A DNA stretch of 25,925 nucleotides from Ga0074130 sp035565355 (lineage in GTDB: Bacteria > Pseudomonadota > Gammaproteobacteria > Burkholderiales > Rhodocyclaceae), in assembly GCA_035565355.1 (NCBI GenBank), contig DATMSM010000021.1:1-25925 (forward strand), read 5' to 3'. The notes beneath the pieces were generated by a model. That model made no database searches. It saw only the letters and a program-made list of their open reading frames with translations, and was not told where the DNA came from. Both the position numbers and the translations under genes were made by a program. Shown one piece after another: positions 1 through 8,716 of the stretch (positions are counted from its first letter, which is position 1; each line of letters opens with the position of its first letter).

Positions 1-3000
1 CCGCGTCGGCCGGAACGACAACTTCTTCGAGCTCGGCGGAGATTCGATCCTGAGTCTGCAGATTGTCGCCAAGGTGAGGCGTGCGGGCTGGAAGATCAGC
101 CCGCGTCAATTGTTCGAGCGGCAGACCATCGCCGAACTCGCCGCCGTGGCCGAGTGTGTACAGCAGGAGGCTCGTACCGATGCGCCAGAGGTGGCCGGCA
201 GGCTGGCCGACTATATCGACGCCGCAACGCTGGCGACGCTGCCGTTCGACGAAGCGGACGTGGGAGATGTCTTCCCTCTTGCGCCGACGCAGGAAGGCAT
301 GCTCTTCCATTCCATCGAAGCCCCGGGCAGCGGGCTTTACGTCAATCAGATGAGCGTAGAGGTATTCGGCCTCGATGCGCCGCGCCTGGCGGCGGCGTGG
401 CAGGCCATGGTCGAGCGTCACCCGGTACTGCGTACCTCCTTCCTTTGGCAGCAGGGGCTGAAGCGTCCCGTGCAGATCGTACACAAGCAGGTGGAGATGC
501 CCGTCGTCGAACTCGACTGGCACGAGGCGGACGATCTCGACGAACGCTTGCGTGCCTATGCGGACACCGAGCTGCGGCGCGATTTCGATTTTGCTGCTGC
601 GCCATTGGCTCGCTTGAGTTTGATCCGTACCGGCGACGACCGCCATCAGCTCATATGGACGCAGCACCACATCCTGCTCGATGGCTGGAGCGACACCTTG
701 CTCATCGGCGACTGGCTGCGATGCTACGGCGGCGAAACATTGCCCGCGCCGGGCCCGGGCTACGGCGAGTACGTGCGCTGGCTGATGCGCCAGGACGCGC
801 AAGGCAGCGAACGTTTCTGGAAGGGTGCGCTGGCAAGCATCGACGGTCCGACTCTACTGGCGCAGGCCGTCGGCCAGCGCAACGCGCGCAGCGGCTACGC
901 CCAGATCTATACGCGCTTGGATTCTGCGGAAACTCGTGCGCTGCAGGCTTTCGTGCAAGGCGAGCGCATTACGCTCAATACGCTGATTCAGGGCGCTTGG
1001 GCTTTGTTACTGCAGCGTCATACGGGCAGGGAGCAGATTGTGTTCGGCGCCACGGTGGCGGGCCGCCCCGACAGCCTGGCCGACGCCGACCGCATTCTCG
1101 GCCTCTTCATCAATACGGTTCCCGTGCCGGTGGCGCGCGCTTCCGCGCTCAGCGTCGGCGATTATCTGCGCAGTCTTCAGGATGCGAATGCGCGCTTGCG
1201 CGAGCATGAGCATGCGGCGCTTGCCGACATCCAGCGCTGGTGCGGAACGGCCGGCCAGGCGCTATTCGACAGCATCGTCGTGTTCGAGAATTTCCCGCGC
1301 GACCATGCCCTGCAGGACGACTACGGCTTGCGTTTCGGACCGCTGGCCGGCAAGGGACTCACCGGCTATGCCATGGACCTGCAGGTCATCGTCGCCGACA
1401 CGCTGGAGATCGAGTACAGCTACGGGTTGGGCGATTTCAGCGATGCCTTCGTCGATCAACTCCGCACCGAGATGGAGCATCTGCTGTGCCGTATGGCGAC
1501 AGCGCCGCAGATGCCCGTGGGCGAGCTCGAATGGCTGCCGGAAAATGCGTGCGCCGAGATGCTTTCACACAGTCGCGATGCCATCGGGTTGACGCCTGGA
1601 AGCCCGCATCGCGAGCCGGTACATCTCACGATCGCGCGACACGCGGCGAGGCGTCCCGATGCGATCGCCTTGCTGATGGGCGAGCGCGAGCTCAGCTATG
1701 CCGAGCTCAATGCGCGCGCCAATCGTCTCGCGCATCGCCTGATCGGTGCCGGCATCGGTCCGGAATCTCGCGTCGGGGTCGCGCTGGAGCGCTCTCCGGA
1801 AACCATCGTCGCGCTTTTGGCGGTGCTGAAAGCTGGCGGCGCCTATGTGCCGCTCGATCCGGCATACCCGGCGGATCGTCTCGCCTTCATGATGGAAGAC
1901 GCAGGACTGGCGCTGTTGCTGACCCAAGGCTCGGTGCAAACGCGTTTGCCTAAAAAGCTGCCGCCGGCTTTGCTGCTCGACGCAGTGGACTTGTCTACGG
2001 AGTCGGACGAGGATCCCAAGGTGGCGGTGCACCCGGACACGCTGGCCTACGTTATCTACACTTCGGGTTCGACCGGCATGCCTAAGGGCGTCGCCGTGAC
2101 GCACGGACCGATCGCCATGCATTGCCGCGCCACTGCGAATATCTACGGCATGCGGCCGCAGTCCTGCGAGCTTCTGTTCATGTCTTTCTCCTTCGACGGC
2201 GCGCACGAGCGCTGGTTGACGACGCTGACGGTGGGCGCGGCGCTGGCGATCCGCGACGACGAGCTGTGGAGCGCGGAGCAGACCTACGCGGCGCTGCATC
2301 GCTACGGCGTCACCAACGCAGCTTTCCCGCCGGCCTATCTCGGTCAGGTTGCAGAGTGGGCGACGTCGCGCGAGGATACGCCGTCCGTCGAACTCTACGT
2401 CTTCGGTGGCGAGGCGATGCCGCGCGCCTCCTATGACGCCGTGCGCCGAAATCTCAAGCCCCAGACGCTGATCAACGGCTATGGGCCGACCGAGACGGTG
2501 GTTACGCCGCTGATTTGGAAAGCCGATGCCGGCGAAGGCTTCGAGTGCGCGTATGCGCCCATCGGCCGGCCTGTCGGCGAGCGGACGGCTTACGTGCTCG
2601 ATCCGGACTTGCATCCCGTGCCGACGGGTGCGGTCGGCGAACTCTACATTGGGGGTTACGGCCTCGCGCGCGGCTATCTTGGGCGCGCCGGCCTCAGCGC
2701 CGAACGCTTCGTCGCCGATCCTTTCGACGACAACGGCGGACGTCTGTATCGCACCGGCGATCTGGTGCGCCGGATGGCCGATGGCAATATCGAGTACATC
2801 GGCCGCGTCGACCATCAGGTCAAGATCCGCGGTTTCCGCATCGAACTCGGCGAGGTCGAGGCGCGCATGCGCGGCCTTGCGGAGGTTGGCGATGTCGCCG
2901 TGCTTGCCGCCGACGGGCCTTCGGGGAAGCAACTGATCGCCTATGTCGTGCCGTCCGATCCGTCGGCCGAGGGCCTGACCGAAGGCATTCGGCAGGCGCT

Positions 3001-4192
3001 TGCGGCGACGCTGCCCGACTACATGGTGCCGGCGCATTTCGTGACGCTGGATGCATTGCCGCGGCTTGCCAGCGGCAAGCTTGACCGCCATGCCTTGCCG
3101 GCGGCGACGATCGAGAGCCGGGAAAGCTATGTAGCGCCGTCGACGCCGGAAGCGCAGCAGATTGCCGATATCTGGCGCGAGGTACTGGGCGTGGAGCGTG
3201 TGGGCCAGACCGACAATTTCTTCGCGCTCGGCGGAGATTCCCTGCTCAGCCTCAAGGCGATCGCGCGCATGCGCGGCTTGCGTCCGCCGGAAGCCGCCTT
3301 CAAGCTGCGCGATCTGATGCAGCGTCCGACGATCGCCGCTCTGCTCGGACTCGATGCGCCGGCGCCGCGAACGCTGCTGCCGATGAACGGCGGCGGCGCC
3401 AAGCCGCCGTTGTTCTGCATCCATGCCGGCATGGGGACCGTCTTCGACTACCAGCCGCTGGCGCAGCGCTTGGAAGGCTGGGCGGCGGTGTTCGGCTTGC
3501 CGTGCCGCATGCTGTCGGACGCCGCGCATCGCGATACGTCGCTGGCGCAGATGGCCGCCGATTATTGCCGCATTCTGCGCGAAGCGCAGCCGCGCGGCCC
3601 CTATCGCCTATTCGGTTGGTCGCTGGGCGGCGCCCTGGCGGCGCTGATTGCGGCACAGCTGGAAGCAGACGGCGAATGCGTCGATTTCCTCGGTCTCGTC
3701 GATCCCTATGTGCCTGGAACGGAAGGCGGATTGCTCGACTGGCATGTAGAGTTGGCCGATTTCATGAACGTCGTCGCGCCGGGCGCGCATGCTGCGGTCG
3801 GGGATATCGACTGCGCGGCTGGCGAGGCCGAGTTGGCTGAGCTCATCGCCGCCGTTCTGTCGCGTTCGGAAGGCGCTTCGGCTTACGCGGAAATGGAGCC
3901 GGGCATGTTGGCGCGCCTCTTCATGGTTGGGTGTCATCTCAAAGTCTTGTCTCTTGAGGCTGCGCCCTTGTTGTCCTTATCCGTTCAACCTTGCGTATGG
4001 TGGGCGCGCGAACGGCCGCAGGCGGCCCGATCCGCGCTCGCCTTTCAGCTTGCGCAGGCGCTGGCCGAAGATCGCGCCGACGCCCCGACCGTGATAACCC
4101 TGGATGCCGGGCATTTCGACATCGTCCAAAGCGTTGCCTTGATCGACGCCGTCACCGCGTTGGTGAGCGCGGAAGAAAAAACGCCCGGTTGA
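1..4192 (+). CDS. Siderophore NRPS, C-terminal part (T-C-A-T-TE), 5' partial
   Basis: Terminal module of a non-ribosomal peptide synthetase that adds the last residue and releases the chain. The reading frame is open to the left edge (codons from base 2), so the true start is outside; the GTG at 74 is internal. Seen in order: a T domain with its GGDSI phosphopantetheine site at bases 35-49; a C domain from about 265 with EGMLFH and HHILLDGWS (HH at 665-670); an A domain with YTSGSTGMPKG (about 2054-2086), NGYGPTE, YRTGDL and the A10 lysine in SGKLD; a second T domain (GGDS, Ser near 3239); and a type I thioesterase with GWSLGG (Ser 3620-3622) and a late His at 4112-4114. All catalytic motifs look intact. 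Extracting the ten Stachelhaus positions by hand against GrsA gives D-G-E-A-V-G-G-V-T-K. That is one residue from the DGEACGGVTK code I remember for hydroxyornithine in pyoverdine-type synthetases. The neighbouring ornithine hydroxylase and acyltransferase genes fit that substrate. Confidence 0.93.
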   Translation, partial: RVGRNDNFFELGGDSILSLQIVAKVRRAGWKISPRQLFERQTIAELAAVAECVQQEARTDAPEVAGRLADYIDAATLATLPFDEADVGDVFPLAPTQEGMLFHSIEAPGSGLYVNQMSVEVFGLDAPRLAAAWQAMVERHPVLRTSFLWQQGLKRPVQIVHKQVEMPVVELDWHEADDLDERLRAYADTELRRDFDFAAAPLARLSLIRTGDDRHQLIWTQHHILLDGWSDTLLIGDWLRCYGGETLPAPGPGYGEYVRWLMRQDAQGSERFWKGALASIDGPTLLAQAVGQRNARSGYAQIYTRLDSAETRALQAFVQGERITLNTLIQGAWALLLQRHTGREQIVFGATVAGRPDSLADADRILGLFINTVPVPVARASALSVGDYLRSLQDANARLREHEHAALADIQRWCGTAGQALFDSIVVFENFPRDHALQDDYGLRFGPLAGKGLTGYAMDLQVIVADTLEIEYSYGLGDFSDAFVDQLRTEMEHLLCRMATAPQMPVGELEWLPENACAEMLSHSRDAIGLTPGSPHREPVHLTIARHAARRPDAIALLMGERELSYAELNARANRLAHRLIGAGIGPESRVGVALERSPETIVALLAVLKAGGAYVPLDPAYPADRLAFMMEDAGLALLLTQGSVQTRLPKKLPPALLLDAVDLSTESDEDPKVAVHPDTLAYVIYTSGSTGMPKGVAVTHGPIAMHCRATANIYGMRPQSCELLFMSFSFDGAHERWLTTLTVGAALAIRDDELWSAEQTYAALHRYGVTNAAFPPAYLGQVAEWATSREDTPSVELYVFGGEAMPRASYDAVRRNLKPQTLINGYGPTETVVTPLIWKADAGEGFECAYAPIGRPVGERTAYVLDPDLHPVPTGAVGELYIGGYGLARGYLGRAGLSAERFVADPFDDNGGRLYRTGDLVRRMADGNIEYIGRVDHQVKIRGFRIELGEVEARMRGLAEVGDVAVLAADGPSGKQLIAYVVPSDPSAEGLTEGIRQALAATLPDYMVPAHFVTLDALPRLASGKLDRHALPAATIESRESYVAPSTPEAQQIADIWREVLGVERVGQTDNFFALGGDSLLSLKAIARMRGLRPPEAAFKLRDLMQRPTIAALLGLDAPAPRTLLPMNGGGAKPPLFCIHAGMGTVFDYQPLAQRLEGWAAVFGLPCRMLSDAAHRDTSLAQMAADYCRILREAQPRGPYRLFGWSLGGALAALIAAQLEADGECVDFLGLVDPYVPGTEGGLLDWHVELADFMNVVAPGAHAAVGDIDCAAGEAELAELIAAVLSRSEGASAYAEMEPGMLARLFMVGCHLKVLSLEAAPLLSLSVQPCVWWARERPQAARSALAFQLAQALAEDRADAPTVITLDAGHFDIVQSVALIDAVTALVSAEEKTPG

Positions 4193-4204
4193 GGCCGGGC
4201 GTTT
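4176..4204. terminator. Bidirectional rho-independent terminator
   Basis: A 10-bp perfect stem (AAACGCCCGG at 4179-4188, CCGGGCGTTT at 4195-4204) encloses a 6-base loop that contains the NRPS stop codon TGA (4190-4192). The A-run at 4176-4181 becomes a U-run on the minus strand, so the hairpin can end the convergent esterase operon, whose stop is 16 bases away. The T-run on the plus strand is shorter. Confidence 0.8.
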
Positions 4205-4219
4205 GTTAGGGCCGTAAAG

Positions 4220-5185
4220 TCAGGCCGCTGTCCTGGTCCTCCGCGCGAAGGCTTGTGCCAGATACGCGGCAAGATCTTGCTTGGCATGGTCGCCGGCCGC
4301 AGTGATATTTCCCAGACGCAGGAAGTCGTGCAACATGCCGGCCTTGACGTCGAGTTTTACATCCACGTCGGCGGCGGCCAGCTTGTCTGCATAGGCCCGG
4401 CCTTCATCCAGCAGCGGGTCGAACTCGGCAAGCATGACGAGTGCGGGCGGCAGCCCTTGCACGTCGGCCAGCAGCGGCGCGAAGCGCCAGTCCCGGCGAT
4501 CCGCTTCGCTGCGCAGATAGTTGCCGAACATCCACTGCAAAGTTTCCGCTTCAAGTAGATATCCTTTGGCGAGTCGACGGTGCGAGTCGCTGTCCTGCCA
4601 CGGGCTGGCGCATGGGTAGAGCAGCAGCTGCAGCAAAGGAGCCGGCAACTCTGCATCGCGCGCGAGCATGCACAGTACGGTCGCCAGCGTACCGCCGGCG
4701 CTGTCGCCGCCGACCGCGATACGCTTCGCGTCGATGCCTAGCGCGTCGGCTTCCGCCAGCAGCCAACGATAGCTGTCTTCCGCATCGTGCACAGCGGTGG
4801 GAAAGCGATGCTCGGGCGCGAGGCGGTAGTCGACCGAGACGACTGTGCATGGCGTCGATGCCGATATCGAGCGGCACAGCGCGTCATGCGAGTCGAGGCC
4901 GCCGACGCAATAGCCGCCGCCGTGGAAGAATAACAACGCCGGTTGCTTTGCCAAGCCGGCTTCGTTCGCATAACGTTTCGCGGAAATGAAAACGCCATCC
5001 CGGCAGGGGATGGCGAGAGTTTCCACGCAGGCCAAAGCAGCCCCCGGGCTGTCGATTACGACGGTCGAGGCGTTGTATTGCGCGCGCGCCTGCGGCGGCG
5101 GAAGCATGTGCAGGGGCGGATTACCCGCCTCCTGACCGGCTTCGACCAGCTCCAGGAATGCAGCCAGATCGGGATCCAGCGGCAT
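4220..5185 (-). CDS. Alpha/beta hydrolase, HSL (family IV) esterase in siderophore operon
   Basis: 321 aa, cytoplasmic, no signal peptide seen. It has the oxyanion-hole motif HGGGY, the nucleophile motif GDSAGG, the Asp region EFDPLLDEG and the His in MLHDFLRLG, the full catalytic set of the hormone-sensitive-lipase family of carboxylesterases. Its ATG (5183-5185) begins 3 bases after the stop of the TonB-dependent receptor, so it is the last gene of the minus-strand operon and probably translationally coupled. From this position I infer a role in hydrolysing an ester or lactone of the siderophore, either to release iron after uptake or to trim the product. It is not a Fes- or IroE-type sequence. 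A general esterase that simply rides in the operon cannot be excluded. Confidence 0.88.
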   Translation of the reverse strand: MPLDPDLAAFLELVEAGQEAGNPPLHMLPPPQARAQYNASTVVIDSPGAALACVETLAIPCRDGVFISAKRYANEAGLAKQPALLFFHGGGYCVGGLDSHDALCRSISASTPCTVVSVDYRLAPEHRFPTAVHDAEDSYRWLLAEADALGIDAKRIAVGGDSAGGTLATVLCMLARDAELPAPLLQLLLYPCASPWQDSDSHRRLAKGYLLEAETLQWMFGNYLRSEADRRDWRFAPLLADVQGLPPALVMLAEFDPLLDEGRAYADKLAAADVDVKLDVKAGMLHDFLRLGNITAAGDHAKQDLAAYLAQAFARRTRTAA

Positions 5186-5188
5186 GGC

Positions 5189-7384
5189 TCAGAAGCGGTA
5201 CTTCATGCTGGCGATCACCGTGCGCTCGCTGCCCGGATAGTAGATGTTGGCGCTGGGCGCATAGGCCGAGACGTACTTCTTGTTGGTCAGATTGGCGACA
5301 TTAAGCGAGAAACGCCAAGCGCCGCGATCGTAGTTCGCACCGGCGTCGAACAGAGTGAACGAGGGTGTCGTCGTCGCATTGTCATTGGTGTTGTACACTT
5401 TGCCGACATAGCGCGCGCCGGCGCCTATACTGAAGCCCTGAAGCTCGCCGGCAAATGCGTAGTCCAGCCATACGGAGGCCATGGTCTTGGGCGTGCGTGC
5501 GGGCGTCTTGTCCAGCTCGGTCGGGTTGGCTGTTTCGGTGATTTTGACGTCGTTGTAGGTGTACGAAGCGATCAAGTTGAGGCGGCGCATCAACTCGGTT
5601 TTGGCTTCCAGCTCGATGCCGCGAGAGTTCACTTCTCCCAGTTGGGTTGCGATGCCGAAGGGCGGCTGATATGTGATGACGTTGCTCTTGGTCAAGTCGA
5701 ACAGCGCGGCGCTGAAGAAGGTCTTGCCGTTCGCGGGCTGGTACTTGGCGCCGATTTCGTACTGCTTGCCCAAAGTGGGCTTGAATGCGCGCCCGGTCAC
5801 AGGACTCAAGCCTGTGTCGGCCACCGCGACCGGATTGAAGGATTCGGCGTAGCTGGCGTAGGCGGCCCATCCATTGCCGAAGAGATGCGTCAGACCCGCT
5901 CGCCCAGTGGTTCTGCTGTCGCTTTGCGAGCTGCTGCCGGCCAGGAAGGCGGGCGGCGCGTCTGAGGTGTCGGACTTGGCGCTGTCGTGGCGTAGACCGA
6001 GCGTCAGCAACCAGCGCGGGTCCAGTTTGATCTGGTCTTGCGCATAGACGCCAAATTGCTGAGTGTTCTGCCTGCCGTTGTAGAGCAGGAAATCGGGTTC
6101 GGGAATGCTTTGGTTGTACACCGGATTGAGGATGTCCAGGCCGGGAGTCGCCAAGCTGCCATTGAGATTGAGATCGGCCTTGGTCTTGTTCCAATCCACG
6201 CCGACCAGCACGGTGTGCTCGACGCTGCCGGATTTCAATTTGGCTTGCAGTTGGGTATCCAGAACGTTTTGGGTAATGCGCTCTTTGGAGAGACGCGCGT
6301 TTCGGAACAAGGTTCGGCCGTCCGGCGCATACATATTTCCGAAGAGGTCGCCCGCGGCAATGTCGCGAGCGGTAAGGTCTAGCTCCATGTAGCGGAAATT
6401 CTGGCGGAAGGTCCAGGTGTCGTTCAGCTTGTGCTCGAAACGATAGCCGATCGATGTCTGGTCCTGAGCGTAGTTGACGAAGCTGGGGTCGCCCACGGGC
6501 AGGCCGGTGAAGCGTCCGGTCGGCGAAGCGACGTAGAATGGAGAGGCGCCGCTGCGATTGCGCATGAAGTCGGCCAGAACCGTCAACGAAGTGTCGGCTG
6601 ACGGCTTCCATGTGATGGATGGAGCAAAATATTCGCGGCTATTCTCGCCGCGCTGTCCGTTGCCGAACTTGGTCTGAGTGTCCGTATCGAGACCGAGGGC
6701 AACCAGGCGGTAGAGCAGGGTGCCGTCCTCGTTCAGCTTACCGCCGAGGTCGGCGGTGAGTTGCTTGCGATTGAAATTGCCGATTTGAATACCGACTTCG
6801 TTGACATGGTCGGCGCGTGGCATCTTGCTGACGCGATTGACGATGCCGCCGGCATCTCCCTGGCCGAATAGAACGGACGCGGGGCCGCGGAGGACGTCGA
6901 TGCGCTCGTAGCCGTAGGATTCGCTGATGAAAGAAGCCAGGTAGCGGCCCTTGATCAACTGGTTGAGGCCATCACGGAAGTTGCCGGTATTCAGCGCGTC
7001 GAAGCCACGGATATAGAGATATTCGTAGCCGCGGCCTTCGTTGCCGAAGTTGTCGACGGCGACACCCGGCGTGTAGCGCAACGCCTCGGTCGTGCTTTGC
7101 GCGCCGCGCGCATCCATTTCGTCGCGCGTGATAATGGAGATCGATTGCGGCACTTCGATGAGGGGGGTGTCCGTCTTGGTGCCGCTCATGCTCCGCTTGG
7201 CGACGTAACCTTGGACGGGGCCGGTACCGGTTTCCGGGAGCGCGTTGCCGGTAACGGTCACTTCGGGCAGAACCGTGCTGCCACCTTGCTGCGCGTTGGC
7301 ATTCCCCAAGGCCACAAGCGCGCATTGCAGTGCCAGAAATCCGACGCTGCGCTTGAAGTTCATGCTTTTTGTTTGATTTTTCAT
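5189..7384 (-). CDS. TonB-dependent ferric-siderophore outer membrane receptor
   Basis: 731 aa, the usual size for FpvA/FhuE/PupA-type receptors without an N-terminal signalling domain. The N-terminus is a Sec signal peptide (basic start, hydrophobic core GFLALQCALVALG, probable cleavage after NANA). A TonB-box-like stretch LPEVTVTG follows. The plug domain shows EVPQSISIITRDEMDARGA and GPASVLFGQGDAGGIVNRVSK. The C-terminus ends in the aromatic residue of an outer-membrane barrel strand (SMKYRF). The absence of an STN domain before the TonB box suggests it does not itself signal to an anti-sigma factor. Two starts are possible (ATG at 7384, or a second Met seven residues in); neither has a strong Shine-Dalgarno sequence. 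It lies 30 bases after the ornithine monooxygenase in the same operon, so its ligand is presumably the locus's own product. Confidence 0.95.
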   Translation of the reverse strand: MKNQTKSMNFKRSVGFLALQCALVALGNANAQQGGSTVLPEVTVTGNALPETGTGPVQGYVAKRSMSGTKTDTPLIEVPQSISIITRDEMDARGAQSTTEALRYTPGVAVDNFGNEGRGYEYLYIRGFDALNTGNFRDGLNQLIKGRYLASFISESYGYERIDVLRGPASVLFGQGDAGGIVNRVSKMPRADHVNEVGIQIGNFNRKQLTADLGGKLNEDGTLLYRLVALGLDTDTQTKFGNGQRGENSREYFAPSITWKPSADTSLTVLADFMRNRSGASPFYVASPTGRFTGLPVGDPSFVNYAQDQTSIGYRFEHKLNDTWTFRQNFRYMELDLTARDIAAGDLFGNMYAPDGRTLFRNARLSKERITQNVLDTQLQAKLKSGSVEHTVLVGVDWNKTKADLNLNGSLATPGLDILNPVYNQSIPEPDFLLYNGRQNTQQFGVYAQDQIKLDPRWLLTLGLRHDSAKSDTSDAPPAFLAGSSSQSDSRTTGRAGLTHLFGNGWAAYASYAESFNPVAVADTGLSPVTGRAFKPTLGKQYEIGAKYQPANGKTFFSAALFDLTKSNVITYQPPFGIATQLGEVNSRGIELEAKTELMRRLNLIASYTYNDVKITETANPTELDKTPARTPKTMASVWLDYAFAGELQGFSIGAGARYVGKVYNTNDNATTTPSFTLFDAGANYDRGAWRFSLNVANLTNKKYVSAYAPSANIYYPGSERTVIASMKYRF

Positions 7385-7414
7385 GGTGCGTTGATGTTGA
7401 TGTGAATGGTTGAT

Positions 7415-8707
7415 TCAGGAAGCGACGGCCTGTCGCGGTCGTTCCTCGTTCCTTAGGCTGAGCGGCTTGGCCGAGGCGGAAAGCGCGCGACCGATTTCGG
7501 CGGTCCTCGTCGCGGTTACGGAAAGCAGGGTGTCGCTCAAGCCGTGGCTGCTCTCGCATGCGCCCTGCAGGAAGATTGCGGGATGCATGCGGTCGTCCGA
7601 GCGAAGCCGGTAGTCGCGATCGACCTCGAATTCGCCCAGGTATTCGGACAGCGGCTGTAGAAGGCGCTTGTGGAAATCGCGCATGTAGCCGGTGGCCAGG
7701 ATGACGACGTCGTAGCCTGCCGAAAACTCGCACCCCTCGTTGAGGTCGCGCAGATCCAGGCGGATGCCGTCCGAAACGGCCTGCGCAGCCGCCACTTCAT
7801 GACGGCGCAGGAAGTGGTGGCGTTCCTCGCCCGACACTTTCTGGCGGTAGAGCAAGTCGTAGATCTGCTCGATCAAGGCAAGATCCGGCGCCGCGTAGTT
7901 AGTCTGCGAGAACTCGTGCAAAAGGGCTGCACGTTCGGCATCTGGGCGGTTGAAGACGAAGTCGGTGAAGTCGGCGTTGAAGATTTCATTGACGAAAGGA
8001 CTGTCGTCGGAGGGCTTGATGGCGCGGGCGCGCATGATCAGGTCGACGCTGCGCTGGCCGGGCCGGCCGGTCAGGTCCATGAATATCTCCGCCGCGCTCT
8101 GCCCGGCGCCGACGATGGCGATGCGTTTGGCGTCGCTCCACTTGGCGATTTCCTCCAGATAGTTGCTGGAATGGAAAACGCGCGGGTTCCCCTTGAGGCT
8201 TCGGAAGGATTCCGGGATGTTGGGCTTGCCACCGATGCTGATGACCAGGTTTCGCGCCAGTCGTTCATGCACGCGCTGTTCCGCGTCCTGGGAGCGCACG
8301 CGCAGCAGTACGACTTCATTGCCGCGCATCTCGGGCAGGATTTCCACGACCTCTTCGCCGTAGGCGCAACGGTCGTCGAAATGGGAGGCTGCCCAGGCCA
8401 GGTAGTCGTTGAACTCGTGGCGGCTGGGAAAGAAAGTCTTCAGGTTGATGAAGTCCTGCAGCCGCTGCTTTTCGTGCAGGTAGCTGATGAAGGTGTATCG
8501 ACTGGAAGGGTTGCGCAGCGTTACCAGATCCTTGAGGAAGGAGATTTGCATGTGCGCGTTGTCGAGCAGCATGTTCCGGTGCCAAGCGAAACCGGCCTGC
8601 TTTTCGATGAAGAGGGGCCGCAGCGGATGCCGGGCCTCCTCGAGGGCGATCGCCAGTGCGATGTTGGAGGGGCCGAAGCCGATGCCGATGAGGTCGTGAG
8701 TTTGCAT
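7415..8707 (-). CDS. pvdA: L-ornithine N5-monooxygenase (PvdA/SidA family)
   Basis: 430 aa, close to the family's usual 440. It catalyses FAD- and NADPH-dependent hydroxylation of the side-chain amine of ornithine (or lysine), the first step of hydroxamate formation. Seen in the sequence: the N-terminal FAD-binding motif GIGFGPSNIALAI, the family segment LLDNAHMQISFLKDLVTLRNP, written here as two overlapping conserved parts LDNAHMQISF and LKDLVTLRNP, the NADPH-binding motif VGAGQSAAEI near residue 200, and the ATGY motif (VILATGYMRDF) near residue 345. A good Shine-Dalgarno sequence (AAGGAAG) precedes the ATG. It starts 9 bases after the acyltransferase stop. Ornithine is favoured over lysine by the PvdA-like start and by the NRPS code; the symbol is by family, not by demonstrated orthology. 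Confidence 0.93.
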   Translation of the reverse strand: MQTHDLIGIGFGPSNIALAIALEEARHPLRPLFIEKQAGFAWHRNMLLDNAHMQISFLKDLVTLRNPSSRYTFISYLHEKQRLQDFINLKTFFPSRHEFNDYLAWAASHFDDRCAYGEEVVEILPEMRGNEVVLLRVRSQDAEQRVHERLARNLVISIGGKPNIPESFRSLKGNPRVFHSSNYLEEIAKWSDAKRIAIVGAGQSAAEIFMDLTGRPGQRSVDLIMRARAIKPSDDSPFVNEIFNADFTDFVFNRPDAERAALLHEFSQTNYAAPDLALIEQIYDLLYRQKVSGEERHHFLRRHEVAAAQAVSDGIRLDLRDLNEGCEFSAGYDVVILATGYMRDFHKRLLQPLSEYLGEFEVDRDYRLRSDDRMHPAIFLQGACESSHGLSDTLLSVTATRTAEIGRALSASAKPLSLRNEERPRQAVAS

Positions 8708-8716
8708 GGCGCTTCC

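Noticed and set aside
1565..3529. 654-aa open frame antisense to the NRPS A domain
   Set aside because: It is a GC-rich shadow frame: rich in Arg, His and Gln, no domain recognisable, and it opposes an intact A-T module.
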